Shown: positions 9,242 through 17,739 of the stretch, in pieces
Position numbering within the stretch: position 1 is the first letter of the stretch
Layout of the letters: every line of letters begins with the position of its first letter
Position numbers and translations under genes: made by a program
The notes under the pieces: generated by a model
The model's input: only the letters and a program-made list of their open reading frames with translations
Database searches by the model: none
What the model was told of the DNA's origin: nothing
Assembly (NCBI GenBank): GCA_947589545.1
Contig: CANQBA010000022.1
Coordinates: 1-53,058, forward strand
Length of the DNA: 53,058 nucleotides
Source: an uncultured Oscillospiraceae bacterium
GTDB lineage: Bacteria > Bacillota > Clostridia > Oscillospirales > Oscillospiraceae
Reading direction: 5' to 3'

Positions 9242-9541
9242 ATGGATATACCAATTCAAAAAATCTGCAATTTTTTAACCGCCTCTCGCGGAAACTGGAG
9301 AAACAGCATCTACATATCCGGCAAGGACAGTCCTCGTGGTTTCCTGTTGGTTCCAGACCGGGACGGCAAGCCGGTCATTGTGGAGGCCGGCAACCTCCAA
9401 CAGCTGAGCGGTGAACAGATAGATCCCGCCGAGTGTCGGGGGCAGCTCACCGAATCCGACTTTCGGGATTTATTTGACCAGTATCTTCTCTGGCAATTTC
9501 CAAATGCGGAAACAGACGTGTTGATGGAATTGAGCCGATAG
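9242..9541 (+). CDS. Small ICE protein of unknown function (99 aa)
   Basis: The start ATG follows CAGGAGAAAACGAT and lies 27 nt after the C39 peptidase stop, so the two are probably co-transcribed. No membrane span, signal peptide or cysteine pair is visible; the sequence is mixed polar (YISGKDSPRGFLLVPDRDGK) and acidic near the end. I do not recognise the family. A strong terminator follows at 9552, which makes it the last gene of this operon. Confidence 0.7.
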   Translation: MDIPIQKICNFLTASRGNWRNSIYISGKDSPRGFLLVPDRDGKPVIVEAGNLQQLSGEQIDPAECRGQLTESDFRDLFDQYLLWQFPNAETDVLMELSR

Positions 9542-9551
9542 AAAAGCGAAA

Positions 9552-9597
9552 GCGCCCGCGCATACCCTTTGACGGTCTGCGCGGGCGCATTTTTTTT
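9552..9597 (+). terminator. Intrinsic terminator
   Basis: GCGCCCGCGCA (9552-9562) and TGCGCGGGCGC (9578-9588) form an 11-bp perfect stem followed by eight T residues. It closes the operon holding the C39 peptidase and the 99-residue protein. Confidence 0.92.
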
Positions 9598-9711
9598 ACA
9601 AATAATTCACAGATTTCAGGGCCAATTTTCTGTTTTTCGAGGGCGTAATGATATGAAGGCTGAAACGCGGTTGATCGGCCTCCAACAAAAAAACGAAAGA
9701 AGGTTATGATC

Positions 9712-10125
9712 ATGAAAAAAGTCCACATCAAATGTCCCTACTGCGGCGCGCCGGCAGTCCTGCGCCCGGCGTCTGCTGTCCACCGGGACGCGCAAAGCAA
9801 CGAGGAAGTCTACGTTTGCTCCAGATACCCGGCCTGCGACGCCTATGTATCTGCTCACAGGGACAGCCATATGCCTATGGGGTCGCTGGCAAACAGGGAG
9901 CTTCGTGAGAAGCGGCGGCAGGCACACTTTGCCCTGAACGCACTTTGGGAAAATGGGTACATGACACGCAAAGAGGCATACCGATGGCTTCAGGTCCAGT
10001 TTGGACTTCCAGCCGATGAGGCGCACATAGGCCATTTCTCCGAGTACCGTTGCGACCAGGTCATCTCCCTCTGCCGGCGGTTCACCAACTCCACTGGGAG
10101 AAGGCACCGTGAGGTGAGGATATGA
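9712..10125 (+). CDS. Zinc-ribbon protein resembling DUF3268
   Basis: The N-terminus carries a two-cysteine knuckle, IKCPYCGAPAVLRPAS, and a second pair in VYVCSRYPACDAYV, a zinc-ribbon layout. The rest is helical (LANRELREKRRQAHFALNALW). This matches my memory of the DUF3268 family common in Clostridia mobile elements; the function is not known. ATG 9712 is preferred over ATG 9706 because GAAGG ends about 9 nt upstream. The 3' end overlaps the start of the sigma-like pseudogene (ATG 10122) by four bases, the usual sign of translational coupling. Confidence 0.75.
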   Translation: MKKVHIKCPYCGAPAVLRPASAVHRDAQSNEEVYVCSRYPACDAYVSAHRDSHMPMGSLANRELREKRRQAHFALNALWENGYMTRKEAYRWLQVQFGLPADEAHIGHFSEYRCDQVISLCRRFTNSTGRRHREVRI

Positions 10126-10672
10126 CCCGCGCAGAGAAGCTGGTAGAGGAGCATCTCGACCGCGTTCGATGAACCATCGGGCGTTATATCAGCGTCAACG
10201 AAAGCGTCTGCGGACTGGAGTATGACGACCTCTACCAGGAAGGATGCATCGCTCTGTGGCGGGCAGCGGAAAGCTTGGTGAGAGTCAGGGAGTTCTGTTC
10301 CCCACTTATGCCGTTTCGGTTATCCGCAACCACCTTGTAGATTACTGCCGGAAAATAAAATGCCGCACCCTCCCGACGGTTCCACTGGATCACATGGAGA
10401 CCGCTTGTGGGATGGAGGGCGATGACGACAGCAGGCTTTTTGTGGAACAGGTTCTTGCCTACGGAAAGCGAACATACGGCGGCGTAGCCAGAATGGGAAT
10501 CGAAGCCCTGGAATTGAAAATCGCGGGTTACAGCGGAACGGATATCGCCGCTCTTTACGGCGCAAAGCCCAACGAAATTGGGGCGTGGATCTCCAGAGCG
10601 ACAAAGAAGCTGAAAAGAGATGTTTTTATTGTTGATGAAACCAGGGGAGATACGTATAAAAAAGTATCCTAA
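10122..10672 (+). pseudogene. Broken sigma-70-like factor gene
   Basis: Read in its two frames, this encodes a short sigma-like protein. A region-2-like part (LEYDDLYQEGCIALWRAAES) is followed by a C-terminal recognition-helix-like part (GYSGTDIAALYGAKPNEIGAW). Codon 17 is TGA (10170-10172), yet the frame before and after it is conserved-looking. A one-base loss near 10271 (AAAGCTTGGTGAGAG) then shifts the frame to that of 10244-10672. Two independent lesions mean it is unlikely to make a full protein. An intact relative with similar size and position in an operon lies at 37818-38321, so loss may be tolerated. A short product could still begin at ATG 10244. Confidence 0.75.
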
Positions 10673-10690
10673 TTGCAAGGAGGCAGATAT

Positions 10691-11389
10691 ATGAACAAGC
10701 ACACATATTACACAGCTGTGGGACACTTCCGCAGGGAGCGGGACGGTCAGGGTAAAGTCCGCCCGGTCATCCTCATCAATGGCCGGGAATACTATGTGGA
10801 TATCCAGGAGATGGCGATTTGGACTGCGCTCAACTGGCGACTGCTGGAGCTTGAGGACATCATGTCCGAGTACAACAGGCTGGATCGGGACTGCGTCATT
10901 CCCGCTTATCGGACACCGGAAGACTGCCTTGGCAGGCTGGTCACACGCGGTCTTGTCGCATCAGGGACGGGAGAAACATGTTTTGAGGCGTTGTATGACC
11001 TGCTGAGTGAGCTTTACGTTGTGCCGCTTTCCAGGAGCGTCCCCCTGCGGCTGGCGGCATTTCTGAAGCTGACCGTCATTAAGGGAACTCCCGTTACCAG
11101 GGCGTGGCAGCTCTTTCGCAGGGATCGTCCGACTGAACAGGAAGCCCAGGTCATGGCCCTGTCCCGTCAGGCGCTTCTTTCAACCGCCGAGCTTATCAAG
11201 TGCGCCGAGGTGGGAGCGCGGGATATATCCACGGACGAGAAGCTGATGGATACCCTCTACGATGACGATTACACGACCAGTGACAATATAGCCTGTATGA
11301 TGCTGACGGCAAAGAATCGGGAGAGCGTTACCATGGCCATCGCCAATCTTTATCTGCGCAGGCAGATCATCTTTGAAAGGGTGTCATAA
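10691..11389 (+). CDS. ICE protein of unknown function (232 aa)
   Basis: ATG 10691 has AAGGAGG (10677-10683) 7 nt upstream; the TTG at 10673 has no such site. The N-terminal 60 residues look like a beta-rich segment holding the phrase VILINGREYYVDIQEMAIWTALNW. The remainder is helical and may contain a winged-helix-like region. No catalytic or metal motif is seen. It follows the sigma-like pseudogene by 18 nt and probably shares its transcript. I do not recognise a named family. Confidence 0.7.
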   Translation: MNKHTYYTAVGHFRRERDGQGKVRPVILINGREYYVDIQEMAIWTALNWRLLELEDIMSEYNRLDRDCVIPAYRTPEDCLGRLVTRGLVASGTGETCFEALYDLLSELYVVPLSRSVPLRLAAFLKLTVIKGTPVTRAWQLFRRDRPTEQEAQVMALSRQALLSTAELIKCAEVGARDISTDEKLMDTLYDDDYTTSDNIACMMLTAKNRESVTMAIANLYLRRQIIFERVS

Positions 11390-11397
11390 AAGAAATT

Positions 11398-11481
11398 CAG
11401 AAAAACGTGAGAAATCGCGTTTGAATTGTCAGAAAAACGTGTTAACTTAGTGTTGTAAATGAAAGAAAAACGTGTTATAAT
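11398..11481 (+). promoter_or_regulatory. Promoter with three AGAAAAACGTG direct repeats
   Basis: CAGAAAAACGTG occurs at 11398-11409 and 11430-11441, and AAGAAAAACGTG at 11463-11474, with starts 32 and 33 bp apart (about three helical turns). The third copy abuts a TATAAT (11476-11481) that lies 17 bp after TTGTAA (11453-11458). All copies therefore lie on one face of the DNA upstream of or inside the promoter of the ATPase gene, as expected for a cooperative regulator. Confidence 0.7.
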
Positions 11482-11510
11482 AAGGTGCAACACAGAAAGG
11501 AGGCGGGGCA

Positions 11511-12803
11511 ATGAGGAGAAACGCAATGGCTGAGCTGGAGAGGTGGAAGGACGACGCGGATCGAAAGCCCCTGGTTCTGCGGGGGGCACGGCAGGTGGGA
11601 AAGACCTGGCTCATGAAGGAGTTCGGAAAAAGCCGTTATAAAAGCTTTGTCTATTTCAACTTTGACGAGGAGGATGAGCTGAGATCCGTCTTTGAGGCCA
11701 ACAAGAACCCGCAGCGAATTGTAGAGCTTCTGTCCATGATCGCCGGTGAGAAGATCCTCCCGGGGGAGACGCTCATGATCTTCGACGAGATCCAGGAGTG
11801 CCCGGAGGCACTCAATACCCTCAAGTACTTCCGGGAGAAGGCCAATGAGTACCACGTTATCGCCGCGGGAAGTCTGCTGGGTACGCTTTTGGCGGAGCCG
11901 AAGTCCTATCCGGTGGGGATGGTCAACCTTCTTGACCTCTATCCGCTGACCTTTGACGAATTTTTGGAGGCAACGGACCCGGCTCTCTACGCCTACTACG
12001 GGAGCATACAGAAGGGGCAGCTCATTGAGGACATCTTTCATAATCGGCTGCTGGAGGCGTACAACAGCTATCTCATCATCGGCGGGATGCCGGAATGCGT
12101 GGCCTCCTGGGTGAAATACCGGGACCCTGCCAGGGTCACCCGTATCCAGCGGGAGCTTGTAGAGATTTACGAGAATGACTTTTCCAAGCACAACGGCAAG
12201 GTGAACAGCGGGCGGATCCTGATGGTCTTTCGTAGTATCGTTGCGCAGCTTGCCAAGCCCAACGAAAAGTTCATGTACGGCGCTGTCCGCGAGGGCGGCA
12301 GGGCGCGGGATTTTGAGGAGGCCATTGAGTGGCTCGTCTCGGCAGGGATGCTGAACAGGGTCTACAACGTCTCAAAAATGGAACACCCCCTGTCCGCCTT
12401 TGACAAGCTGGATCAGTTTAAGTTGTTTCTCTTTGACACCGGCCTTCTCAAGCACATGGCGGGCATCGACAACAGTGCGATCCTGCTCAAAAGCGACTAC
12501 CAATTCAAGGGCCAGCTGACGGAGAATTACGTCCTTCAGCAGTTTCGCGGGCAGTTTGATGTGGAGCCCCGGTACTACTCTGACAAGAACAGCGAGCTGG
12601 ATTTTGTTCTTCAGGTGGGAACAGAGATCGTCCCCGTTGAGGTAAAAGCGGGAGAGGACAAATCCGCGCCGTCCTTCAAAAGATTCATCTCTGACCGACT
12701 GCCCGATCACGCAGTTCGTTTCTCAAAACGCGGCTACCGCAAGGATGGAAGTATCACCAACATACCGCTATACCTTGCGCGGAGGACGAAGGATCTGATG
12801 TAG
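11511..12803 (+). CDS. AAA_14 ATPase with C-terminal DUF4143
   Basis: The N-terminal AAA domain has Walker A GARQVGKTW at residues about 24-32, Walker B LMIFDEIQECP near residue 87 and the sensor phrase VIAAGSLLG. The C-terminal half matches DUF4143, with an ELDFVLQVGTEIVPVEVK stretch reminiscent of PD-(D/E)xK nuclease folds. Proteins of this family are very common in bacteria, often in several copies, and their role is unsettled; links to DNA mobility and stress have been proposed. ATG 11511 follows AAAGGAGGCGGGGCA. The gene is monocistronic, with its own promoter and a terminator at 12923. Confidence 0.88.
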   Translation: MRRNAMAELERWKDDADRKPLVLRGARQVGKTWLMKEFGKSRYKSFVYFNFDEEDELRSVFEANKNPQRIVELLSMIAGEKILPGETLMIFDEIQECPEALNTLKYFREKANEYHVIAAGSLLGTLLAEPKSYPVGMVNLLDLYPLTFDEFLEATDPALYAYYGSIQKGQLIEDIFHNRLLEAYNSYLIIGGMPECVASWVKYRDPARVTRIQRELVEIYENDFSKHNGKVNSGRILMVFRSIVAQLAKPNEKFMYGAVREGGRARDFEEAIEWLVSAGMLNRVYNVSKMEHPLSAFDKLDQFKLFLFDTGLLKHMAGIDNSAILLKSDYQFKGQLTENYVLQQFRGQFDVEPRYYSDKNSELDFVLQVGTEIVPVEVKAGEDKSAPSFKRFISDRLPDHAVRFSKRGYRKDGSITNIPLYLARRTKDLM

Positions 12804-12968
12804 AAAAATCATGAAGCCAGAGTCAAATATATGGAAGACCAAACCACCGGCGAGGAACTACTGTACCGTATAAACCAAGTGGAGGACTCTCTGAGCGCGG
12901 ATAGCCTTGTCATAATAGCGACAAGAACGCGGACGTTCCAATGGAGTGTCCGCGTTCTTTTTTTATAA
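12804..12968 (+). other. Short open stretch after the ATPase, probable remnant
   Basis: Directly after the ATPase stop TAG the same frame stays open to 12968. From ATG 12831 it would encode MEDQTTGEELLYRINQVEDS and about 25 more residues. It lacks a ribosome site and its end runs through the terminator hairpin, so translation is doubtful. It may be the tail of an older gene. From 12969 to 13166 I see only AT-rich sequence leading into the sigma-factor gene. Confidence 0.3.
12923..12964 (+). terminator. Intrinsic terminator after the AAA_14 ATPase
   Basis: AAGAACGCGGAC (12923-12934) pairs perfectly with GTCCGCGTTCTT (12948-12959) and runs into eight T residues. Confidence 0.92.
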
Positions 12969-13166
12969 ATATTCCCAGAACCGCTTATCCTGTTTGGCTC
13001 TCCACTATGCGATAACAAAATACTTGGTTACTATTACTCCAACAGTTAATTAATTGCCGGAGTAAAAATGGAATGATATATTTTTGGTGAACTCACTGAA
13101 AAATCCAAAACTTTTTTGCCAGTTATTTCGAATATATATTTAGAAGTCATTATTAGGAGAAAGACT

Positions 13167-13712
13167 TTGGAAAAGAGACAAGAAGAAAAACTAATAAGGC
13201 GGATTCAACGCCACAATGATCGGATGGCAAGCGGGATATTAATTGAAGCGTATTACCGCGAAATATATACTTTCGTCTATAAGCAAATCGGAGATTTGGA
13301 TCAGGCCATGGATCTGACGCAAGAAATATTCTTAGCAATGCTTCAATCCATTCCTGCTTTTAATTCCAATAAAGGTAGCTTTCGAACATGGTTGTATCGC
13401 ATTGCCTCCAATAAAATTGTCGATTATTTTCGATCTGCCAACTATCAAAACAGAAGTAATATAGTAGAATTGGAAGATATCTCTTTACCTGAAGATTTTT
13501 CTTTGGAGGAATGGTACATAGATCGTCAGGAAAAGCGACAATGCTTATATGCTATATCCGAATTGCCATTCATGATGCAACAAATATTGCGGCTAAAGAT
13601 TTTTGGCGAAATTACCTTTCGCGAAATTGCCACAATACTGTCGATGCCTGAGGGGTCAGTAAAAACACAATATTATAAAGCAATTGATATTCTTCGCAAG
13701 AAGGTGGACTAA
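13167..13712 (+). CDS. ECF-like RNA polymerase sigma factor of the AT-rich cargo operon
   Basis: Region 2 is visible as AYYREIYTFVYKQIGDLDQA followed by DLTQEIFLAML and FRTWLYRIASNKIVDYFR. Region 4 near the end reads ITFREIATILSMPEGSVKTQ. At 181 residues it is the size of group IV sigma factors, which direct polymerase to a few promoters in response to a signal. TTG 13167 is chosen because TAGGAGA lies about 7 nt upstream; the upstream in-frame TTG at 13116 has no site. The gene is much more AT-rich than its neighbours on both sides. It leads a six-gene operon and ends one base before the next start. Confidence 0.88.
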   Translation: MEKRQEEKLIRRIQRHNDRMASGILIEAYYREIYTFVYKQIGDLDQAMDLTQEIFLAMLQSIPAFNSNKGSFRTWLYRIASNKIVDYFRSANYQNRSNIVELEDISLPEDFSLEEWYIDRQEKRQCLYAISELPFMMQQILRLKIFGEITFREIATILSMPEGSVKTQYYKAIDILRKKVD

Positions 13713-13713
13713 C

Positions 13714-14454
13714 ATGAAGATACCTTATCCAGACGACGATACGATCCATGCAGCGGTTCAGAAAATATGCGACAAAGATGTTCTGAAAAAAGAATCAACA
13801 TTCTCTTTCCTCCGTGGCATGACAGACACTCTTGGCTTTCGTTATATTTTCAGCGGTATTCTTGACACGGTAATTATCGCATTTGCCGTCAGTCTTGTGG
13901 TTGGAATAATCGCAGTAAGCGCATTGCTTGATGACCCGCAAGGAGAAATAAAAACCGCTGCTGTTGCGTTTGCACTTTCCCCTCTGTTGTATATGCTTCT
14001 GTTCGTCCTTTCCTATTGTAAAGAGCGGGAAGTGGGTCCATATGCAATTAAAATGACCTGTAAATATACAGTGCATCACTTGCTTGCCTATCGGATGTTT
14101 GCCGCGTCTCTGGTCAGCGTAATATGCAGTGGTATGTATGCTGTATTGCTGAGCCACCGCCTCAACGCCCCTGGACAAACAATTATTTGTATTTCTCTGT
14201 CTTCTCTGTTTTTATTCGCGCTACTGTTGATCGAGACGGTCATTCGCTTTCAAACATTGTTTTCTGTGGTGAGTTTGTGTGCTGGATGGCTGTGTGTCAA
14301 CGGACTGCTTTGCTGGTGGAATATAGAATCATACGCATCCTTTTTACAGGCTGTTCCGACAGTGGTGTGGATCGCTGCTGACGTTATCTTTGCAGTCCTT
14401 TTCTGGCAAAGCTATCGAGCTTATATTAGGAGGGTTTGTGGTGCTTGCGGTTAA
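13714..14454 (+). CDS. Polytopic membrane protein next to the sigma factor
   Basis: About 45 cytoplasmic residues (MKIPYPDDDTIHAAVQKICD) precede roughly six membrane spans, for example VIIAFAVSLVVGIIAVSALL and LLYMLLFVLSY. Position directly after an ECF sigma gene, with the N-terminus in the cytoplasm, suits a membrane anti-sigma factor. It could equally be an accessory subunit of the ABC exporter that follows, since its end overlaps the ATPase start by 14 bp. No HTH or zinc-binding anti-sigma motif is visible. Confidence 0.7.
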   Translation: MKIPYPDDDTIHAAVQKICDKDVLKKESTFSFLRGMTDTLGFRYIFSGILDTVIIAFAVSLVVGIIAVSALLDDPQGEIKTAAVAFALSPLLYMLLFVLSYCKEREVGPYAIKMTCKYTVHHLLAYRMFAASLVSVICSGMYAVLLSHRLNAPGQTIICISLSSLFLFALLLIETVIRFQTLFSVVSLCAGWLCVNGLLCWWNIESYASFLQAVPTVVWIAADVIFAVLFWQSYRAYIRRVCGACG

Positions 14455-15292
14455 AAATGTAACAAAACACTATGGAAATTTTGCGGTATTGGAAGACATC
14501 AACTTAGAGTTTGAGCCTGGTGTTTACGGCTTACTGGCACCCAATGGGGCAGGTAAAACGACCCTGATGAAAATGCTGACGACCCTTACCTTTCCAACTA
14601 AAGGAGAAATACTATGGAACGGTGTTGAGATTGGGAGATTAGGTGCAGCTTATCGCGAGCGATTGGGTTATTTGCCCCAGCAAATGGGCTTTTATCCCCA
14701 TTACACACCGAAGCAATATTTATCCTATTTATCCGCGTTGAAAGGGTTGGATAGAAATACCGCCAATCGGCGTATTTCCCAATTACTGGACTTGGTGGGC
14801 CTGTCGGATGTAACTGGAAAGAAAATGAAGAAGTTTTCCGGGGGAATGATTCAGCGAGTTGGTATTGCCCAAGCTCTGTTGAATGAGCCGCAAATTTTGA
14901 TCCTTGATGAGCCAACCGCCGGTCTTGACCCCAAAGAACGTGTGCGGTTCCGAAATATTTTATCCGGGTTATCAAAAGACCGAATTGTGATTTTATCCAC
15001 GCACATTGTTTCCGATGTGGAGACAATAGCGAATCAACTGATTTTTCTTAAAGATAAACGGGTGTTGCAAGAGGGATCCACGCAGGAGCTTTGCCGCCAA
15101 CTGGAAGGAAAAGTGTTTGAGCTCTCCATGCTGGATGAGGAGGTTGCGAGATTTGAAAAAAATCATTTGATTCTTGCGCGACGGCAGGAACAAAGCACCG
15201 TGTCAGTGCGGTTTGCGGATGGGGAAATACCTTCAAACGCCCGAATGGTTTCTCCGACACTTGAGGATGTATTTCTCACAACTTATCGGTAA
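14441..15292 (+). CDS. ABC transporter ATP-binding subunit
   Basis: A complete ABC ATPase: Walker A APNGAGKTTLMK near residue 36, Q-loop LPQQMGFYP, signature KFSGGMIQRVGIAQAL and Walker B ILILDEPTAGLDP. The closest functional class I can name is the BcrA-like group that works with ABC-2 permeases in export of, or immunity to, peptides. GTG 14441 has AGGAGG 7 nt upstream; a GTG three bases earlier is also possible. It should energise the two permeases encoded next. Confidence 0.93.
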   Translation: MLAVKNVTKHYGNFAVLEDINLEFEPGVYGLLAPNGAGKTTLMKMLTTLTFPTKGEILWNGVEIGRLGAAYRERLGYLPQQMGFYPHYTPKQYLSYLSALKGLDRNTANRRISQLLDLVGLSDVTGKKMKKFSGGMIQRVGIAQALLNEPQILILDEPTAGLDPKERVRFRNILSGLSKDRIVILSTHIVSDVETIANQLIFLKDKRVLQEGSTQELCRQLEGKVFELSMLDEEVARFEKNHLILARRQEQSTVSVRFADGEIPSNARMVSPTLEDVFLTTYR

Positions 15293-15298
15293 AATATT

Positions 15299-16513
15299 AT
15301 GTGGTTATTTTTCTTTGAGCTCCGGAGAGTTTTAATGGATAAGCTTCTGTGGGTGCTAATCGGCGTTTGCCTGGTAATAAATGGGTTGTTGATTAGCACA
15401 GACAGATTGTTACTCAGTCGCTATCAAGAACTGGAAGATCTGTGTGGTCCAATAACGGAACAGTCCCTTTTGCGGATGGAGGAAACCTATGAACAGGAAT
15501 TAAATCAGGCTAAGGCGCTGTATAAAGACCGTTATGGAGAAGAAACAAAAGATATTGACACCTTATATGCCCGTGGGTGTCTGGGGGATGAAGATCATTT
15601 TAACAGCATGGCGTTGCAATATCAGATGATTGCTTACGGGAAAGCTGTGCTTAGCGGAGAGTACACGTTTAACTTGGATGCCTTCGCTAAAAGCCGGGGT
15701 ACTCATTTTGTGGGACAGGTTTTAAGAGCACAGCAGAGAGATGAGCTTGTCCGAAAGGATGAAGAAGCCGCATGGTTTACAGCCGCACAGTTTACAACCA
15801 TGAGACAAGGCCTGTATGGAAAGTTGATACCGGCTTTTTTTATAGAAATGGTGGTAATTTCCGCTTTCCTTATCCTTAAAAGCCTTGAATCTGAGTTTGC
15901 TTTTGGCACTGCTGCTACAGTTTATAGTACCCACGCAGGGAGAGAGGCAATCTTCATAAAGCTGTTGGCTGTACTTTGTGCCATTAGCAGCCTCTATGTG
16001 GCCTTGTCCGGACTCTCCCTGACGGCCTTTTTTGTGGTACATCCGCAAAATTCCACGCTATCAGCGCCGGTGACCGCGCAGGTATATCCCGAACAGCTGC
16101 CAAAAATTGGTGCTACCGGTTTGGAATATCTGATTGCAAGCTTGACGGTTGGATATGCCGTTGTTCTGGTGTTTGCTTCTCTTTCTGCCGCACTTGGTCT
16201 TTTTTATCAGGCAAATTCCTTTTTTGGAGCAATAGGTATGGGTGCTATTGTGGGTATTATGACATTAGCCCAGAGCCTTTGCGATGGACGCATGAATCTC
16301 CCAAATCTTATTTTGGCTGGAAACCCTATGGCGTTTTTTGTAAAATTCAAAGAAGGAAGACTGCAATTCAGAACAGGAGAGTGGTTTCTTTACACCACAG
16401 ATTGCTATTCCGCGCCATATTTTGAATGTATCGTGCTGATAATTTGGTTGGTTATCGCGGGACTTTTGTTATATGTAGCATGGCGAACTTTTCAAAGAAG
16501 GGAGTTGCCGTAA
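15299..16513 (+). CDS. ABC-2-type permease subunit 1
   Basis: One span near the N-terminus (LLWVLIGVCLVINGLLI) is followed by a hydrophilic loop of about 150 residues. Several spans come after residue 180, for example LIPAFFIEMVVISAFLI and IASLTVGYAVVLVFASLSAAL. This TM1, large loop, TM2-6 layout is common in ABC exporters of peptides or lantibiotics. No strong ribosome site precedes it, so coupling to the upstream ATPase is likely. It overlaps the next gene by one base (TAATG). Confidence 0.8.
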   Translation: MWLFFFELRRVLMDKLLWVLIGVCLVINGLLISTDRLLLSRYQELEDLCGPITEQSLLRMEETYEQELNQAKALYKDRYGEETKDIDTLYARGCLGDEDHFNSMALQYQMIAYGKAVLSGEYTFNLDAFAKSRGTHFVGQVLRAQQRDELVRKDEEAAWFTAAQFTTMRQGLYGKLIPAFFIEMVVISAFLILKSLESEFAFGTAATVYSTHAGREAIFIKLLAVLCAISSLYVALSGLSLTAFFVVHPQNSTLSAPVTAQVYPEQLPKIGATGLEYLIASLTVGYAVVLVFASLSAALGLFYQANSFFGAIGMGAIVGIMTLAQSLCDGRMNLPNLILAGNPMAFFVKFKEGRLQFRTGEWFLYTTDCYSAPYFECIVLIIWLVIAGLLLYVAWRTFQRRELP

Positions 16514-17667
16514 TGACTATGGCATTGCACGAACTGAAGAAGATATTTCGGATAAAGTATTGCGCTATCGCGGTAATCATATTGCTTGTTTTGTGTGCAA
16601 ATGTACCCCAAAACCAAGCCGCCGCCATGAAAATAACACATATAGAAAGCTATCCAGATCAGTTTACTCTTGATGACGGCTATAGTGTGGATGTGTTGTT
16701 TCAAGATTTCTTACTAGATATTTATGGAAACACAGTGACAAAGGATGATTTACCGGATTTACAGCATCGCAAGGATTTACTGCTGGATCAGGTTGCCAAT
16801 GCCGCAGCATCGGATGAAGTGCTTCTTCGTATTGGTACCAAGTTTAATGCTGAGAGAGCAGAATTCTTTGGAACCGACCCTGACAGAACAATATCGGAAG
16901 CTGATCAGGTTTACGAATGGTCATGCGTAAATGGTCAAATGAAACTGGCAGGTACGGACTACCCGATCGGATTTATAAAATCTTTGCAAACAGTAATTGC
17001 GCATATTCAGCAGTATGGAAGTTACAAGGTACTGGGAAGAGATATATTATCCCTGCTTCGCAAAAATCTGGGAATCGTAACATCGTTTTCCATTGCCGCC
17101 CTTGCGCTCGTTATTCCTTACGGTGTTTCAGAGGCAAGAAGCCGAACAGAAACGTTGGCATACACGACAAAAACAGGGAGAAAAGCTTTTATTAAAAAGG
17201 TACTTGCCATTGGGATAGCAAACGCATTGGTTATTGCCGCCGGTGTCCATTTAGCCTTTATTCTTTTCTCTAGTTGGCAAATGGAACGGTTTTATGCCTG
17301 CGAAATTAGTTCTGCAATGACGGAATTAAAAGGCTTGCAAAATGCTTCCTATGGTAGTATGTCTTTGATCGAGTACTACGTTTTGGCGCTTTTCACCCTA
17401 TATTTCCTGGGGGTATCTGGAAACATATTAGCGGGGGTTATGTCACTTCATATAGGAAATGCAGTGTCCGCGATTGCTTGTTGCCTTCCCGTCATAGCCG
17501 GAGCGTGGTTTTTCCGTTTACAATATCTTGATAAGCTGCTCGACTATGGTAGATCTATGCAAGCCACGCCAGCGTGGGAACCACAGGTTGTGACCATCAC
17601 TGTTGTTTTTGCTATGTTGTTTATCACATGGGGAACTCATTACAGAAAAAACAAATATCAGTTTTAG
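16513..17667 (+). CDS. ABC-2-type permease subunit 2
   Basis: It has the same architecture as the preceding permease: an N-terminal span (YCAIAVIILLVLCANV), a long outer loop, and five or so later spans including SIAALALVIPYGVSEA and ALVIAAGVHLAFILF. It starts at ATG 16513 with GGGAGTTG close by. The pair would form a heterodimeric channel with the ATPase at 14441. Confidence 0.8.
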   Translation: MTMALHELKKIFRIKYCAIAVIILLVLCANVPQNQAAAMKITHIESYPDQFTLDDGYSVDVLFQDFLLDIYGNTVTKDDLPDLQHRKDLLLDQVANAAASDEVLLRIGTKFNAERAEFFGTDPDRTISEADQVYEWSCVNGQMKLAGTDYPIGFIKSLQTVIAHIQQYGSYKVLGRDILSLLRKNLGIVTSFSIAALALVIPYGVSEARSRTETLAYTTKTGRKAFIKKVLAIGIANALVIAAGVHLAFILFSSWQMERFYACEISSAMTELKGLQNASYGSMSLIEYYVLALFTLYFLGVSGNILAGVMSLHIGNAVSAIACCLPVIAGAWFFRLQYLDKLLDYGRSMQATPAWEPQVVTITVVFAMLFITWGTHYRKNKYQF

Positions 17668-17739
17668 GAGGTGGATAATCAGGCAACATTATATTTCGTT
17701 TATAACAATCAGAAATCGACGCAATGAAAGGATGTTTTT

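Noticed and set aside
9598-9711. A regulatory RNA upstream of the DUF3268-like gene
   Set aside because: I looked for stems or similarity to the leader RNA between the terminator and the start and found nothing beyond a weak ribosome site.
11398-11474. Three AGAAAAACGTG copies as a mini CRISPR or origin iterons
   Set aside because: Only three short copies, no spacer-like units, and they sit at a promoter with no replication gene adjacent.
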